A DNA stretch of 64,000 nucleotides from Blastococcus saxobsidens (GCF_002938435.1 NZ_POQT01000015.1:28056-92055); one strand, 5' to 3'; positions 26,287 to 35,391 are shown, counted from the first letter of the stretch. Notes: a model not told the origin generated them from the sequence alone. Numbers and translations are program-made.

Positions 26287-27087
26287 ATGACCGACTTGCG
26301 TGTCGAGGGCCTGCAGGTCGCCTACGAGACCCGGCCGGGCGAGCGTCTCGTCGCCTGCCAGGACATCAGTCTGACCGTCGCGTCGGGCGAGTTCGTGACG
26401 ATCATCGGCCCCAGTGGGTGCGGCAAGTCCACGGTGCTGCACTGCATGGGAGGTCTGCTCCCGCCGACCCAGGGCCGCGTCCTCTTCGGCGGGGACGAGG
26501 TCGTCCAGCCCAATCCGCACAACGCGGCCTTCGTCTTCCAGGACTACAGCCTCTTCCCGTGGAAGAACATCCTGGAGAACGTCGGTATGGGTCTGACCTT
26601 TGCGGGAGCGGGCAAGACCGAGATCGCCGGCAAGGCAGCCGAGAAGCTCGACTTCGTCGGCCTGGGCGAGTTCGCCCACGCGCTGCCGCGGGAGCTGTCC
26701 GGCGGCATGCAGCAGCGGGTGGCCGTGGCGCGTGCGCTGGCGATGGAACCGCGCGTCCTGCTCATGGACGAGCCGTTCGGTGCTCTCGACGAGCAGTCCC
26801 GGCGCACCCTTGGCTCGGACATGGCCCGCATCCTGGAGCAGACCCAGCGCAGCGTCGTACTCATCACGCACAGCCTGGACGAGGCCATCTTCTGGGCCGA
26901 CCGGATCATCGTGATGTCGGCACGGCCCGGGACCATCATCGAGGAGATCGAGGTCAAAGCGCCGCGGCCGCGTGACTTGTCGATGATGACCGAACCGGAG
27001 TTCCAGGCGATCCGCGTCCGGCTCTTCGACCTCATCCAGCTCCAACAGGCCAAGAAGGCTCCGCAGCCCCTGGCCGGCGGGCGGTAG
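26287..27087 (+). CDS. ABC transporter ATP-binding protein (SsuB/TauB type)
   Basis: A 266-residue ATPase: Walker A GPSGCGKST near residue 42, Q-loop FQDYSLFPWKN, signature LSGGMQQRVAVARAL near 138, Walker B VLLMDEPFGALDEQSR near 158, and switch His in LITHSLDEAIF. ATG 26287 follows AGGAAGGCGG. Its C-terminus (ADRIIVMSARPGTIIEEIEV) is characteristic of the nitrate/sulfonate subfamily. It drives the neighbouring permease pair. Confidence 0.9.
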   Translation: MTDLRVEGLQVAYETRPGERLVACQDISLTVASGEFVTIIGPSGCGKSTVLHCMGGLLPPTQGRVLFGGDEVVQPNPHNAAFVFQDYSLFPWKNILENVGMGLTFAGAGKTEIAGKAAEKLDFVGLGEFAHALPRELSGGMQQRVAVARALAMEPRVLLMDEPFGALDEQSRRTLGSDMARILEQTQRSVVLITHSLDEAIFWADRIIVMSARPGTIIEEIEVKAPRPRDLSMMTEPEFQAIRVRLFDLIQLQQAKKAPQPLAGGR

Positions 27088-27092
27088 GCGAC

Positions 27093-27938
27093 GTGGCGAC
27101 GACGGAGTCCGCCTTCAGGGCCAGGGCGTTCCGGGCACGGGCGAAGCACTCGAGCACCGTGTGGGCCCTGCGCCTCCTGCTCCTGCTGATCGTCGTGGGC
27201 GCGTGGCTGTACGGCACCGGACCGGGGGAGATCTCCTTCCTGATCCTGCCCCCCCTCGGTGAGGTGTTCAGCGCGATCGGCGGCCTGGTGACCACCCAGG
27301 TCTTCTGGACGGCGCTGGGCGTGACGGTCTTCGAGATGCTCGTCGCGTTTCTTCTCGCCGCGGTGGTCGGCGTGAGCCTCGGCTTCTTCCTCAGCCGGAC
27401 GCCATTGCGAGCGCAGGCATCGGAGCCGCTGCTGTCCTGGGGCTACATGTTCCCGGTCGTGCTGCTCTATCCCTTGTTCCTGCTCTGGGTGGGCGTCGGG
27501 ATCGGCTCCAAGATCGCCTACGCGGCGACGGCGGCCTTCTTCCCTATCGCATACAACACCCTGCGCGGGCTGCGGTCCGTCGACGAGAAGTACCTCAAGG
27601 TGGGTGTAGCGTTCGGTGCCTCGCGACTCGCCACGGACCGCCACATCAAGGCGGGCGCCGCCCGCCCGATGATCCTGTCCGGTCTCCGCATCGGCGTCTC
27701 GGTCGTGATGATCTCCGTGGTGCTGGCCGAGTTGCTCGGCTCGAACGCGGGGCTCGGCTACGAGCTCCAGCGGGCGGCCAGCACCTTGCGGCTGCCCGAC
27801 GAGTACGGCATCGCGCTACTCCTGCTGGTCGTCGCGGTGACGCTGCAGCGGGTGCTGGAGCTGGCGCTGCGGCCGCGGCGGCCGGGACAGAAGGCGCCAT
27901 CGCGCGCGACCGAGCCGGCTGCCCAGCTCGACGAATGA
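27093..27938 (+). CDS. ABC transporter permease (SsuC/TauC type), second of two
   Basis: A 281-residue membrane protein starting at GTG 27093, five bases after the ATPase stop. The EAA loop is EKYLKVGVAFGASRLATDRHIKAGAARP in outline (about residues 170-195). It is followed by VVLAELLGSNAGLGYELQRA, which is typical of the family. Sequence divergence from the first permease suggests they form a heterodimer and are not a recent duplication. The molybdenum hydroxylase operon starts 14 bases downstream, so transport and catabolism may share a transcript. Confidence 0.87.
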   Translation: MATTESAFRARAFRARAKHSSTVWALRLLLLLIVVGAWLYGTGPGEISFLILPPLGEVFSAIGGLVTTQVFWTALGVTVFEMLVAFLLAAVVGVSLGFFLSRTPLRAQASEPLLSWGYMFPVVLLYPLFLLWVGVGIGSKIAYAATAAFFPIAYNTLRGLRSVDEKYLKVGVAFGASRLATDRHIKAGAARPMILSGLRIGVSVVMISVVLAELLGSNAGLGYELQRAASTLRLPDEYGIALLLLVVAVTLQRVLELALRPRRPGQKAPSRATEPAAQLDE

Positions 27939-27951
27939 CGACAGGAGAGGG

Positions 27952-28833
27952 ATGAGAGCCCCAGCGGCGATGCACCGTCCGGAGACCCTTGAGGAGCTGC
28001 TCGCGATACTTCGCGAGCACGGCGACTCAGCCAAGATCGTCGCCGGTGGGACGGCGTTCACCATCCTCTGGAAGGCCGGGCTCCTGCAGGCCGAGCACAT
28101 CGTCAGCGCCACCGGCCTGCACGGCCTGACCGATGTGCGGGCGGACGACGAGGCGCTGACCGTCGGCGCGCTGGCGCGGGTCCGGGACGTGGAGCGCGCC
28201 GAGGCCACCCGGAGGAATTCTCCCGTGCTCGCATCGGCGCTGCGGCTGGTGGCGAACGTGCGCGTGCGCAATGTGGCCACCATGGGCGGGAACGTCGCCG
28301 AGGCCGACTACACGTCCGATCCGCCGGCGGTCCTCAGCGCACTGGACGCGGTGGTCACCATCCGCGACAAGGACGGCGGGCGCGACCTTCCGCTGCGCGA
28401 GTTCCTCGTGGACTACTTCGAGACGGCCCTCCGGCCCGACGAGTTCGTGACCGGCGTCCGGATCCCGATCCTCGCTGCGGACTGGGGCGGTACCTACCTG
28501 AAGCTGCTGTCGCGCTCGGCCGAGGACCGTACCTGCATCGGCGTGGCCGCGTTCCTCCAGCATGCGACGGACGGCACCTGCGCCGGTGTCCGCGTCGCCG
28601 TCGTCGGAGGGAATCCGGTGCCCCTTCGACTTCCCGAGGTGGAGAGGCAGTTCGTGGGCCAGGAACCGAGCATGGAGGCCTTCGCGGCACTCGCCGCGGA
28701 GTACGCGGCAGCCGCCGATCCCGTGGCGGACAACCGCGGCACGGCGTCCTACCGGCGCCGGGTCATGGCTCCGCTCATCGTGCGGGCGCTGCGGCGGGCC
28801 GCGCGCGGGACGAACGACGCGGTGTTCGCATGA
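27952..28833 (+). CDS. Molybdenum hydroxylase FAD subunit (CoxM/XdhB-like), cluster A
   Basis: A 293-residue FAD-binding subunit. The first FAD motif appears as IVAGGTAFTILWKAG (about 28-42, usually AGGxxLxxxMK), and the second as NVRVRNVATMGGNVAEADYTSDP (about 102-124), where relatives have TIGGNxxxA. Electrons pass from the Mo centre through the 2Fe-2S subunit to this flavin. The C-terminal CO_deh_flav_C domain is present. It overlaps the large-subunit gene by four bases (ATGA), so assembly is probably coupled. Confidence 0.88.
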   Translation: MRAPAAMHRPETLEELLAILREHGDSAKIVAGGTAFTILWKAGLLQAEHIVSATGLHGLTDVRADDEALTVGALARVRDVERAEATRRNSPVLASALRLVANVRVRNVATMGGNVAEADYTSDPPAVLSALDAVVTIRDKDGGRDLPLREFLVDYFETALRPDEFVTGVRIPILAADWGGTYLKLLSRSAEDRTCIGVAAFLQHATDGTCAGVRVAVVGGNPVPLRLPEVERQFVGQEPSMEAFAALAAEYAAAADPVADNRGTASYRRRVMAPLIVRALRRAARGTNDAVFA

Positions 28834-31106
28834 TCGGGCAGCGGCAGACCCTCCTGGACGCGAGGGACCGGGTCACCGGGCGCATCCCGTACACGATCAA
28901 CTTGGAGCCGCCCGGCACCCTGCACGTGGCGATCCTCCGGAGCACCGTGCCGCACGCCCGCCTCGTCCGGGTGGACGCCTCCGCGGCGTCCCAGCTGCCC
29001 GGCGTCGCCGCGGTGCTCACCCGGGACGACTTCGCCGGATCCTCCATCCGTCCGCTCTTCGGACCGGTGTTCCGTGACCAGCCGATCGTCGCCATGGACC
29101 GCGTGCGCTACGTCGGCGAGCCGGTGGCGGCCGTGGCCGCGACCGACCTGCGTGCGGCCGAGGCCGCGCTGGAGTCCATCGAGGTGGAGTACGAGGAACT
29201 GCCGGCGGTGTTCACGCCGCAGGATGCCCTGGCCGCCGGTGCGCCGCTGTTGCACGAGAGCTTCGACGACCGGGCGCCCGGCTACGCCGACATCGTCCTC
29301 CAGGGTCAGGGCGGGAACGTCTGCAACAAGTTCCAGCTGCGGAAGGGCGATGGGCTGGCCGGGTTCGAGCTCGCGGACGAGATCTTCGAACACGAGTTCA
29401 GCTCTCCGCCGGTCCAGCACGTGTCGATGGAGCCGCACGCCGCGGTCGCCTCCTTCGAGGGTGACTACCTCACGGTGCACACCTGCACCCAGACCCCGTA
29501 CGCGGTCCGCGACGCGCTGGCCTACATGTTCCGGTTGCCCGCGTCGCACGTCCGCGTCGTCGTGCCCCCCGTCGGCGGCGGGTTCGGCGGCAAGACCTAC
29601 GCCAAGGTGGAACCGCTGGCCGCGGTGCTGTCCAAGATGACGCACCGCCCGGTGAAGGTGCACCTCACCCGCGAGGAAGAGTTCGTCACCAACCGCAAGC
29701 ACCAGGCGTTCATCAAGCTCCGTACCGGGATGCGCCGCGACGGGACGATCGTGGCGCGGGAGGTCCAGGCGCTGTTCAACGCCGGTGCCTACACCGACAT
29801 CAGCCCGCGGCTGATCAAGAACGGCGGGTACGGTGCCGTGGGCCCGTACCGGATCTCGCACGTGCACATCGACTCCTACGCCGTCTTCACGAACCTGCCG
29901 TCCGCCGGCGCGTTCCGGGGTTACGGCGTCTCCCAGGGCTCATGGGCCTACGAGTCGCAGATGGACATGATCGCCGAGGCCATGGGGTTCGACCCGATCG
30001 AGCTCCGCATGCGGAACCTGCTCCTCGAGGGTGACACCTTCGCGACCGGAGAGACCCTGCACGGCATCCGGTTCCCGGAGGTACTCCGCGACGCGACCAC
30101 CCTGTTCGAGGCCGGGCGGGTGCCGCCGCCCGCGGAGGACGACGGCTCGGTGAAGCGCGGCCGCGGGTGCGCGGTGATCATCAAGTCCACGATCACTCCA
30201 TCGACGTCTGCGGCCTCGGTCAAGCTCAACAGCGACGGCAGCCTCCAGGTGCTCACCTCCACCGTCGACATGGGGCAGGGGGCGCACACGGCACTCAGCC
30301 AGATCGCCGCGTCCGCCCTCGGTGTCGGCGTCGGCAGTATCGGGGTGGTGGGGCCGGACACCGACGTGACGCCGTTCGACCTGACCACCAGCTCGAGCCG
30401 GTCGACCGCAGCGATGGGCGCGGCGGTCCGCGAGGCCGTCTTCGACGTCCGCCGGCAGCTGCTGGACCTGGCCGCTCAGCAGATGGAGGTCGACGTCACC
30501 GACCTGGAGCTCGCCGACGGCCGGATCTCGGTCGTGGGCGACCCGGCGTCGGGGCGTTCCATCGCCGAGGTCGTGACCGCCTCGCGTCGCGGGACGCTGG
30601 CCGGGAACGGCAGCTTCGTCACCGAGGGCGGCCTGCACCCGGAGACCGGCCAGGGAATCGCTTCCGAGCACTGGCACCAGGGGGCGGTGGCCGCGGAGGT
30701 CGACGTCGACGTGGCGACCGGCAAGGTCACCGTGCGCGGGCTGCGCGCCTCCGTGTACGCCGGGACGGTCGTCAACCCGATCAACGCCCGGATGCAGATC
30801 GACGGCAGCGTGTCGTTCGGTATCAGCCAGGCGCTCTTCGAGCAGCTCATCCACGACGAGGGGCATCCGGCCAACTCGTCGCTGTCCGAGTACGCGCTCG
30901 CCGGGCTGGCCGACCTGCCGGAGGTCTTCGAGGTCTCGCTGATCGAGGACCCGGACAACGACGAGATGCACGGGCTGGGAGAGACGTGCCTGCCCCCGGT
31001 GATGCCGGCGATCGCCAACGCCGTCGCGGATGCGGTCGGTGTGCGCATCCGCCACCTCCCGCTCACAGCCGAACGCGTCCTCGACGCACTGGAGGAGCAG
31101 CGATGA
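28830..31106 (+). CDS. Molybdenum hydroxylase large (Mo-cofactor) subunit, cluster A
   Basis: A 758-residue xanthine dehydrogenase-family catalytic subunit. Domain 1 (about 1-125) and the Mo-binding part (about 140-700) are intact. Landmarks are PPVGGGFGGKTYAKVEP (about 248-264), the substrate-orienting Arg region GAFRGYG near 362, MGQGAHTALSQIAA, and GLGETCLPPVMPAI near 715, containing the catalytic Glu. The AYxCSFR loop of true CO dehydrogenases is absent. The enzyme should hydroxylate (or dehydroxylate) an aromatic or N-heterocyclic carbon. A CoA ligase and thioesterase downstream raise the possibility of a CoA-thioester substrate, as in 4-hydroxybenzoyl-CoA reductase. Confidence 0.9.
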   Translation: MIGQRQTLLDARDRVTGRIPYTINLEPPGTLHVAILRSTVPHARLVRVDASAASQLPGVAAVLTRDDFAGSSIRPLFGPVFRDQPIVAMDRVRYVGEPVAAVAATDLRAAEAALESIEVEYEELPAVFTPQDALAAGAPLLHESFDDRAPGYADIVLQGQGGNVCNKFQLRKGDGLAGFELADEIFEHEFSSPPVQHVSMEPHAAVASFEGDYLTVHTCTQTPYAVRDALAYMFRLPASHVRVVVPPVGGGFGGKTYAKVEPLAAVLSKMTHRPVKVHLTREEEFVTNRKHQAFIKLRTGMRRDGTIVAREVQALFNAGAYTDISPRLIKNGGYGAVGPYRISHVHIDSYAVFTNLPSAGAFRGYGVSQGSWAYESQMDMIAEAMGFDPIELRMRNLLLEGDTFATGETLHGIRFPEVLRDATTLFEAGRVPPPAEDDGSVKRGRGCAVIIKSTITPSTSAASVKLNSDGSLQVLTSTVDMGQGAHTALSQIAASALGVGVGSIGVVGPDTDVTPFDLTTSSSRSTAAMGAAVREAVFDVRRQLLDLAAQQMEVDVTDLELADGRISVVGDPASGRSIAEVVTASRRGTLAGNGSFVTEGGLHPETGQGIASEHWHQGAVAAEVDVDVATGKVTVRGLRASVYAGTVVNPINARMQIDGSVSFGISQALFEQLIHDEGHPANSSLSEYALAGLADLPEVFEVSLIEDPDNDEMHGLGETCLPPVMPAIANAVADAVGVRIRHLPLTAERVLDALEEQR

Positions 31107-31591
31107 GCGACGGCTCGGAGATCTTCCTGCTGAACCTGCGGGTCAACGGCAGGGCCCATCGGGTTCCGGTGTCAGCCGATGACACGCTGCTCGACGTCCT
31201 TCGCCGCGACCTGCGGTTCTTCAGCTGCCGGGAGACCTGCGGTCTGGGCCTGTGCGGCAGCTGCACCGTCGTGGTAGATGGTCGGGCGGTCAGCGCCTGC
31301 CTCGCGCCGGCCTTCACCCAGGACGGCTGCGAGGTGCGCACCGCCGAAGGGCTGGAGGACACGGACGATCTGCATCCGGTACAGCAGGCATTCGTCGACG
31401 AACAGGCGTTCCAGTGCTCGTTCTGCACGCCCGGATTCCTCATGAGCACGGTGGCGATGCTCGAGGAGGACGGCCCCGCCGACGTGGAGTCCGCCCTGAC
31501 CGGGCACCTCTGCCGATGCGGCAGCTACCGGCAGATCATGGCCGCCGTGGGCAAGGTCGCCGGCGATGGAAGGGACGGCACCGGTGAGTGA
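31103..31591 (+). CDS. Molybdenum hydroxylase 2Fe-2S subunit, cluster A
   Basis: A 162-residue iron-sulfur subunit. The N-terminal plant-ferredoxin-type cluster ligands lie in TCGLGLCGSCTVVVDG and the following ACLAP. The C-terminal cluster uses CSFCTPGF and LCRCGSY. ATG 31103 overlaps the large-subunit stop (ATGA). Subunit order in this operon is FAD-large-FeS, unlike cluster B. It relays electrons from the Mo centre to FAD. Confidence 0.9.
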   Translation: MSDGSEIFLLNLRVNGRAHRVPVSADDTLLDVLRRDLRFFSCRETCGLGLCGSCTVVVDGRAVSACLAPAFTQDGCEVRTAEGLEDTDDLHPVQQAFVDEQAFQCSFCTPGFLMSTVAMLEEDGPADVESALTGHLCRCGSYRQIMAAVGKVAGDGRDGTGE

Positions 31592-32072
31592 CGTGTTCGG
31601 TCGCATCCGCGACGAGGTACCGGCCGGCGAGCTGGTGCCGTGGCCGACGGAAGCCCCAACTCTTCCGGAGGGCGCGATCTTCGACGTCCTCGGCATCCGT
31701 CCCACGCACCTCGGCCGCGGAACCGCGCGCGCGGAGATGGTGATCGCCCCGCAGCACCTCAACCAGCGGGGACTGCTGCAGGGTGGGGTGCTCGTGACCC
31801 TCGCCGATGCGACCGCCGGTTGGGCGAGCTACTGCCTCGTGCCCGACGGGCACGCATTCACGACGCTCGAGATGCACACGAACCTGCTGGGCGGTGCCAG
31901 GCTCGGCGACCCGCTGGTCGCAATCGCTCGGACGGTGCACGCCGGCCGGCGGACGGCGGTCCTGGCCGTCGAGGTCATGCAGGAGGCACAGGGGGACCGC
32001 CCGCCCACGGACCGGAGGCTGACCGCGATGTTCACCTGCACCCAGATGATCCTGCCGCCGGCGGGGGCCTGA
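31584..32072 (+). CDS. PaaI-type hotdog-fold thioesterase
   Basis: A 162-residue hotdog protein starting at GTG 31584 (GGAAGGGA eight bases upstream, overlapping the FeS gene by eight bases). An in-frame ATG at 31566 is the alternative. The family motif HLNQRGLLQGGVLVTLADAT (about residues 50-69) corresponds to the usual NxxGxxHGG-x-hhxLxD region, and TTLEMHTNLLGGAR to the second strand. It probably hydrolyses an acyl- or aryl-CoA, matching the CoA ligase encoded next (one base away). Confidence 0.8.
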   Translation: MSDVFGRIRDEVPAGELVPWPTEAPTLPEGAIFDVLGIRPTHLGRGTARAEMVIAPQHLNQRGLLQGGVLVTLADATAGWASYCLVPDGHAFTTLEMHTNLLGGARLGDPLVAIARTVHAGRRTAVLAVEVMQEAQGDRPPTDRRLTAMFTCTQMILPPAGA

Positions 32073-32073
32073 G

Positions 32074-33690
32074 ATGGCCGCCATCCTGCCGCCACTCGAG
32101 GAGCGCACGGTGCTCCGCGTCCTGCAACGCGGGGCGCGCGAGGCGCCCGACCGGGTGGCCGTCCTGGACGAGACGCGCAGCCTCACCTACCGCGAGGTAT
32201 ACGACGAGGCGTTGCGCCTCGGTGGGGGGTTCCGGTGGCTCGGGGTCGGCCGGCAGGAGCCGGTCCTGCTGATGCTCGACAACCACGTCGATCACGCGAT
32301 GTGCTGGTTCGGGCTCGGTGCAGTGGCGGCCATCGAGGTGCCCGTGAACGTCGCGCTGCGTGCCGAGCAGCTCGCGCACGTGATCCGCGACTCCGGGGCC
32401 AAGGTGCTGGTGATGGAGGACCACTACCTCGACCGGCTCGACGGGCTAGAGGACGCGGTGGCCGGGCTGACCCACCTCGTCGTCCGCGGCGCCCTTCCGG
32501 ACCGGCAGTTTCCGCCGCAGGTCCTGGGGCTCGACGAGCTGGCGGCGTCGGAGCCGTCGGAGCCGGCGGAGTCCAACCCGTGGGACATCTCGGGCGTGCT
32601 CTACACCTCGGGCACCACGGGGCGGGCGAAGGGGGTGCTGGTGCACGAGGCCCAGACCTACGGCCGCCAGTGGCCGACCGGGCCCGGCTCACCGGAGCCC
32701 GGTGACGTCACCCTCGTGGTCCTGCCGATCTTCCACGTCATCGGCCAGTGCGGCGGTCTCTACAACAGCATGATCGCACTCGCCACGGCGGTGATCCTGC
32801 CGCGGTTCAGCGCATCCACGTTCTGGGACACCTGCCGGAAGTACGGGATCACCTGCGCACCGCTGGTCGGCGTCATGGGCACCTACCTCATGCGCCAGCC
32901 ACGCTCCCCGCGTGACCGCGACCACTCCCTCCAGCGGATCGCGGTCGGCACGACCTTCGCGGAGGTAGAGGAGTTCCGGGAGCGCTTCGGTGTGGAGGTG
33001 TACTCGACGTACGGCCTCACCGAGGCCGGCGGGATGATCCGGGGACGGGCCGAGCCCACCGGGATCGGCTGGATACGACCCGACGTCGAGGCGCGGCTCG
33101 TCGACGAGTTCGACCGTGACGTGGCGCCCGGTGAGCCCGGGGAACTCGTCCTGCGGCCGACCGAGCCGTGGACGTTCATGGCCGGCTACCACAACCGGCC
33201 GGACGCCACGGTGGAGAAGTGGCGCAACCTGTGGCTGCACACCGGCGACGTCATGCGGGAGCGCCCGGACGGTCAGCTGGTCTTCGTGGACCGGCGCGTC
33301 GACACCATCCGGCGCGGCGGCGAGAACATCTCCACGTTCGAGGTCGAGCACCAGATCTCGCTGCACCCCGACATCGCCGAGTGCGCCGTCGTCGCCGTCC
33401 GGGAGGAGGGCGCGGAACCGGAGGTCAAGGCCGTCGTCGTGCCCGCCCCCGGAAAGGAGCTCGACCCCGTGGACCTGACGATCTGGATGGCCGAGCGGAT
33501 CCCGCACTACGCGGTTCCACGCTTCCTGGAGTTCCTCGCGGAACTGCCGCGAACGCCGTCCACCCAGCGCGTCACCAAGGCGGAGCTCGTCGCCCGCGGA
33601 TGGAGCTCGGCCTGGGACCGCCAGGCCGCCGGCCTGGCCGTGACCAGAGACGGCGTCAGAGAGCTCAAACCGGCACCAGGCTCGTCCTGA
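32074..33690 (+). CDS. AMP-dependent acyl/aryl-CoA ligase (CaiC-like)
   Basis: A 538-residue adenylate-forming enzyme. The AMP-binding signature is YTSGTTGRAKG (about residues 175-185). YSTYGLTEAGG lies near 309 and LHTGDVMRERPDGQLVFVDRRVDTIRRGGENIS (outlined by HTGD and DRRVDTIRRGGENIS) near 390-412. PRTPSTQRVTK near the end has Thr-Gln before the catalytic Lys. Overall it resembles crotonobetaine/carnitine-CoA ligases (CaiC). It should activate a carboxylic acid to its CoA thioester, in an operon with a molybdenum hydroxylase and a thioesterase. Confidence 0.87.
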   Translation: MAAILPPLEERTVLRVLQRGAREAPDRVAVLDETRSLTYREVYDEALRLGGGFRWLGVGRQEPVLLMLDNHVDHAMCWFGLGAVAAIEVPVNVALRAEQLAHVIRDSGAKVLVMEDHYLDRLDGLEDAVAGLTHLVVRGALPDRQFPPQVLGLDELAASEPSEPAESNPWDISGVLYTSGTTGRAKGVLVHEAQTYGRQWPTGPGSPEPGDVTLVVLPIFHVIGQCGGLYNSMIALATAVILPRFSASTFWDTCRKYGITCAPLVGVMGTYLMRQPRSPRDRDHSLQRIAVGTTFAEVEEFRERFGVEVYSTYGLTEAGGMIRGRAEPTGIGWIRPDVEARLVDEFDRDVAPGEPGELVLRPTEPWTFMAGYHNRPDATVEKWRNLWLHTGDVMRERPDGQLVFVDRRVDTIRRGGENISTFEVEHQISLHPDIAECAVVAVREEGAEPEVKAVVVPAPGKELDPVDLTIWMAERIPHYAVPRFLEFLAELPRTPSTQRVTKAELVARGWSSAWDRQAAGLAVTRDGVRELKPAPGSS

Positions 33691-33752
33691 CCGCTCGCAC
33701 GTTCGTCGTCCGCGGCCCACGGGGCCGACAATTGATAGAGGAGAAGCAACTC

Positions 33753-34850
33753 GTGAAAGCACTGATCATCGGCGGCACCGGTCCGACTGGCCCGTTCGTA
33801 GTGGAAGGACTCGTCCAGCGCGGTTACGAGCCCGTGATCCTGCACCGGGGAACCCACGAGGTGCCCTTCGTCGAGCCCTTCGAGCACATCCATGCCGACC
33901 CGCACTTCGGCGAGCCGGTGGCCGAGGCGCTCCAGGGCCGCACGTTCGACCTCGTCATCGCCTCCTACGGTCGCCTGCGCCTGCTCGTGGACACGCTCGC
34001 CACGACGACCGACCGGCTGATCACCATCGGCGGAACCGTCTACGGCAAGACGGAGTGGTCCAAGCCGGCGGACGAGTCAGCGGCCCGGGCGTTGACGCAC
34101 AAGATCGTCCAGCGGGTCCAGGAGACCGAAGAGTTCCTGCGCGAGAGCCACGCCGCGGAGAAGTTCAACCTGACGCACTTCCGCTACCCCAACCTCTACG
34201 GACCGCGGCAGCTGGCGCCGCGTGAGTGGAGCATCATCCGGCGGCTGCTGGACGGACGCCGCGAGATCCCGGTCATGGACGGCGGCCTGACCCTGGAGAG
34301 CCGGGCGTACGTGGAGAACGCCGCCCATGCGGTGCTCCTCGGCGTCGACGACGCCGAGTCGTCAGCGGGCGCGTTCTACAACGTGGCCGACGAACTGACG
34401 CCCACGGACGCGCAGCGGGCGGAGGCGATCGCCGCGGCGATGGAGCTCGACGTCCGGTTGGTGAACTACCCGCGGGAGGCGGCGGCTCCCGCGTATTTCT
34501 GGGGGGTCGGCCGCAATCTCGAGTACATGGGCCAGGAGGGTCCGCCGCCGACGCACCACAAGCTGCTCGACATCTCGAAGATGAAGACCGAGCTCGGCTA
34601 CCGGGACGTGGTCCCCTTCGAGGAAGCGGTGCGGCGGACGGTCGACTGGTACCTCGAGAACCCGCTCGAGCGAGGCGGGTCGGAGGAGGAGAAGATCGGC
34701 GACCCGTTCGACTACGAGGGTGAGGACGCCTTCCGCGAGGCCCTCGGCGGTTTCCTCGGGAAGACCGCCTCGCTCCCGCTGAAGGGCGTGGTGTTCCAGC
34801 ACTCCTACGAGCACCCGAAGGCGCCGGCCAGCGGCGCAGCGAACAACTGA
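33753..34850 (+). CDS. NAD-dependent epimerase/dehydratase-family protein (extended SDR)
   Basis: A 365-residue extended SDR. GTG 33753 follows GAGGAGAAG. The nucleotide-binding motif is ALIIGGTGPTGPFVVEGL (residues 3-20). At the usual active-site position there is HFRYPNLYGPRQLAP, while the typical YxxxK is not obvious (THKIVQRVQETEEFL occupies that region), so catalysis may be atypical. The C-terminus contains LDISKMKTELGYRDVVPFEEAV, typical of epimerases. A role in cofactor-dependent modification of the pathway's CoA or acid intermediate is inference. Confidence 0.75.
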   Translation: MKALIIGGTGPTGPFVVEGLVQRGYEPVILHRGTHEVPFVEPFEHIHADPHFGEPVAEALQGRTFDLVIASYGRLRLLVDTLATTTDRLITIGGTVYGKTEWSKPADESAARALTHKIVQRVQETEEFLRESHAAEKFNLTHFRYPNLYGPRQLAPREWSIIRRLLDGRREIPVMDGGLTLESRAYVENAAHAVLLGVDDAESSAGAFYNVADELTPTDAQRAEAIAAAMELDVRLVNYPREAAAPAYFWGVGRNLEYMGQEGPPPTHHKLLDISKMKTELGYRDVVPFEEAVRRTVDWYLENPLERGGSEEEKIGDPFDYEGEDAFREALGGFLGKTASLPLKGVVFQHSYEHPKAPASGAANN

Positions 34851-34860
34851 GGAGACGACC

Positions 34861-35328
34861 ATGGCATCCGAACAATTCTCGCGTGAGCTCGTCGTTACCT
34901 CTGACCCCGAACGGTGCTGGGCGGTGCTCACCGACGTCGCGCAGGTTGCCTCGTGGGTGACCATCGCCTACGACGTCAAGGAGATCGAGAGGCTGGCCGC
35001 CTACACCGCGGTCCTGCAGGACAAGCTCGGTCCGTTCAAGTTGCGAGCGCTGCTGGACATCCGCGTGGACGTCGTCGACGAAGGCCGTCGTGTCCGCATG
35101 CGCGCGTCGGGCAAGGACGTGCAGATCAACTCGCAGATCACCGTGGACGCCACGCTCTCGCTGCTCCCGACCGACGACGGCGGCACCGTGGTGGCGACCG
35201 AGGGCACCTATCAGGTGGTCGGCCGCGTCGCGACGATGGGCGCCGGTGTCATCCGGAAGAAGGCGGACAAGATCCTCGAGGAGTTCTTCGCGAATGCGGC
35301 GCGGGAACTCGCGGCTGCACCCGTCTAG
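34861..35328 (+). CDS. CoxG-like SRPBCC-family protein
   Basis: A 155-residue START/SRPBCC-fold protein of the CoxG group (carbon monoxide dehydrogenase subunit G). It opens FSRELVVTSDPERCWAVLTDV and contains the ATEGTYQVVGRVATMGAGVI strand-helix end typical of CoxG. CoxG proteins accompany molybdenum hydroxylases and are thought to help their membrane association or recruitment; none is a structural subunit. ATG 34861 follows GAGGAGACGACC. The last 24 bases are part of a 32-bp tandem duplication that continues past the stop. Confidence 0.82.
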   Translation: MASEQFSRELVVTSDPERCWAVLTDVAQVASWVTIAYDVKEIERLAAYTAVLQDKLGPFKLRALLDIRVDVVDEGRRVRMRASGKDVQINSQITVDATLSLLPTDDGGTVVATEGTYQVVGRVATMGAGVIRKKADKILEEFFANAARELAAAPV

Positions 35329-35366
35329 CGGCGCTGGAACTCGCGGTTGCACCCGTTCAGCGGCGC
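35305..35366 (+). repeat. Imperfect 32-bp tandem repeat over the CoxG gene end
   Basis: The unit beginning GAACTCGCGG at 35305 is repeated at 35337 with four or five substitutions. The first copy carries the TAG stop of the CoxG-like gene; the second copy has CAG at that place. The duplication therefore copied the gene end into the intergenic region without changing the protein. Confidence 0.7.
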
Positions 35367-35391
35367 GGCGACGAGAAGGCTCCAGCAAGCC

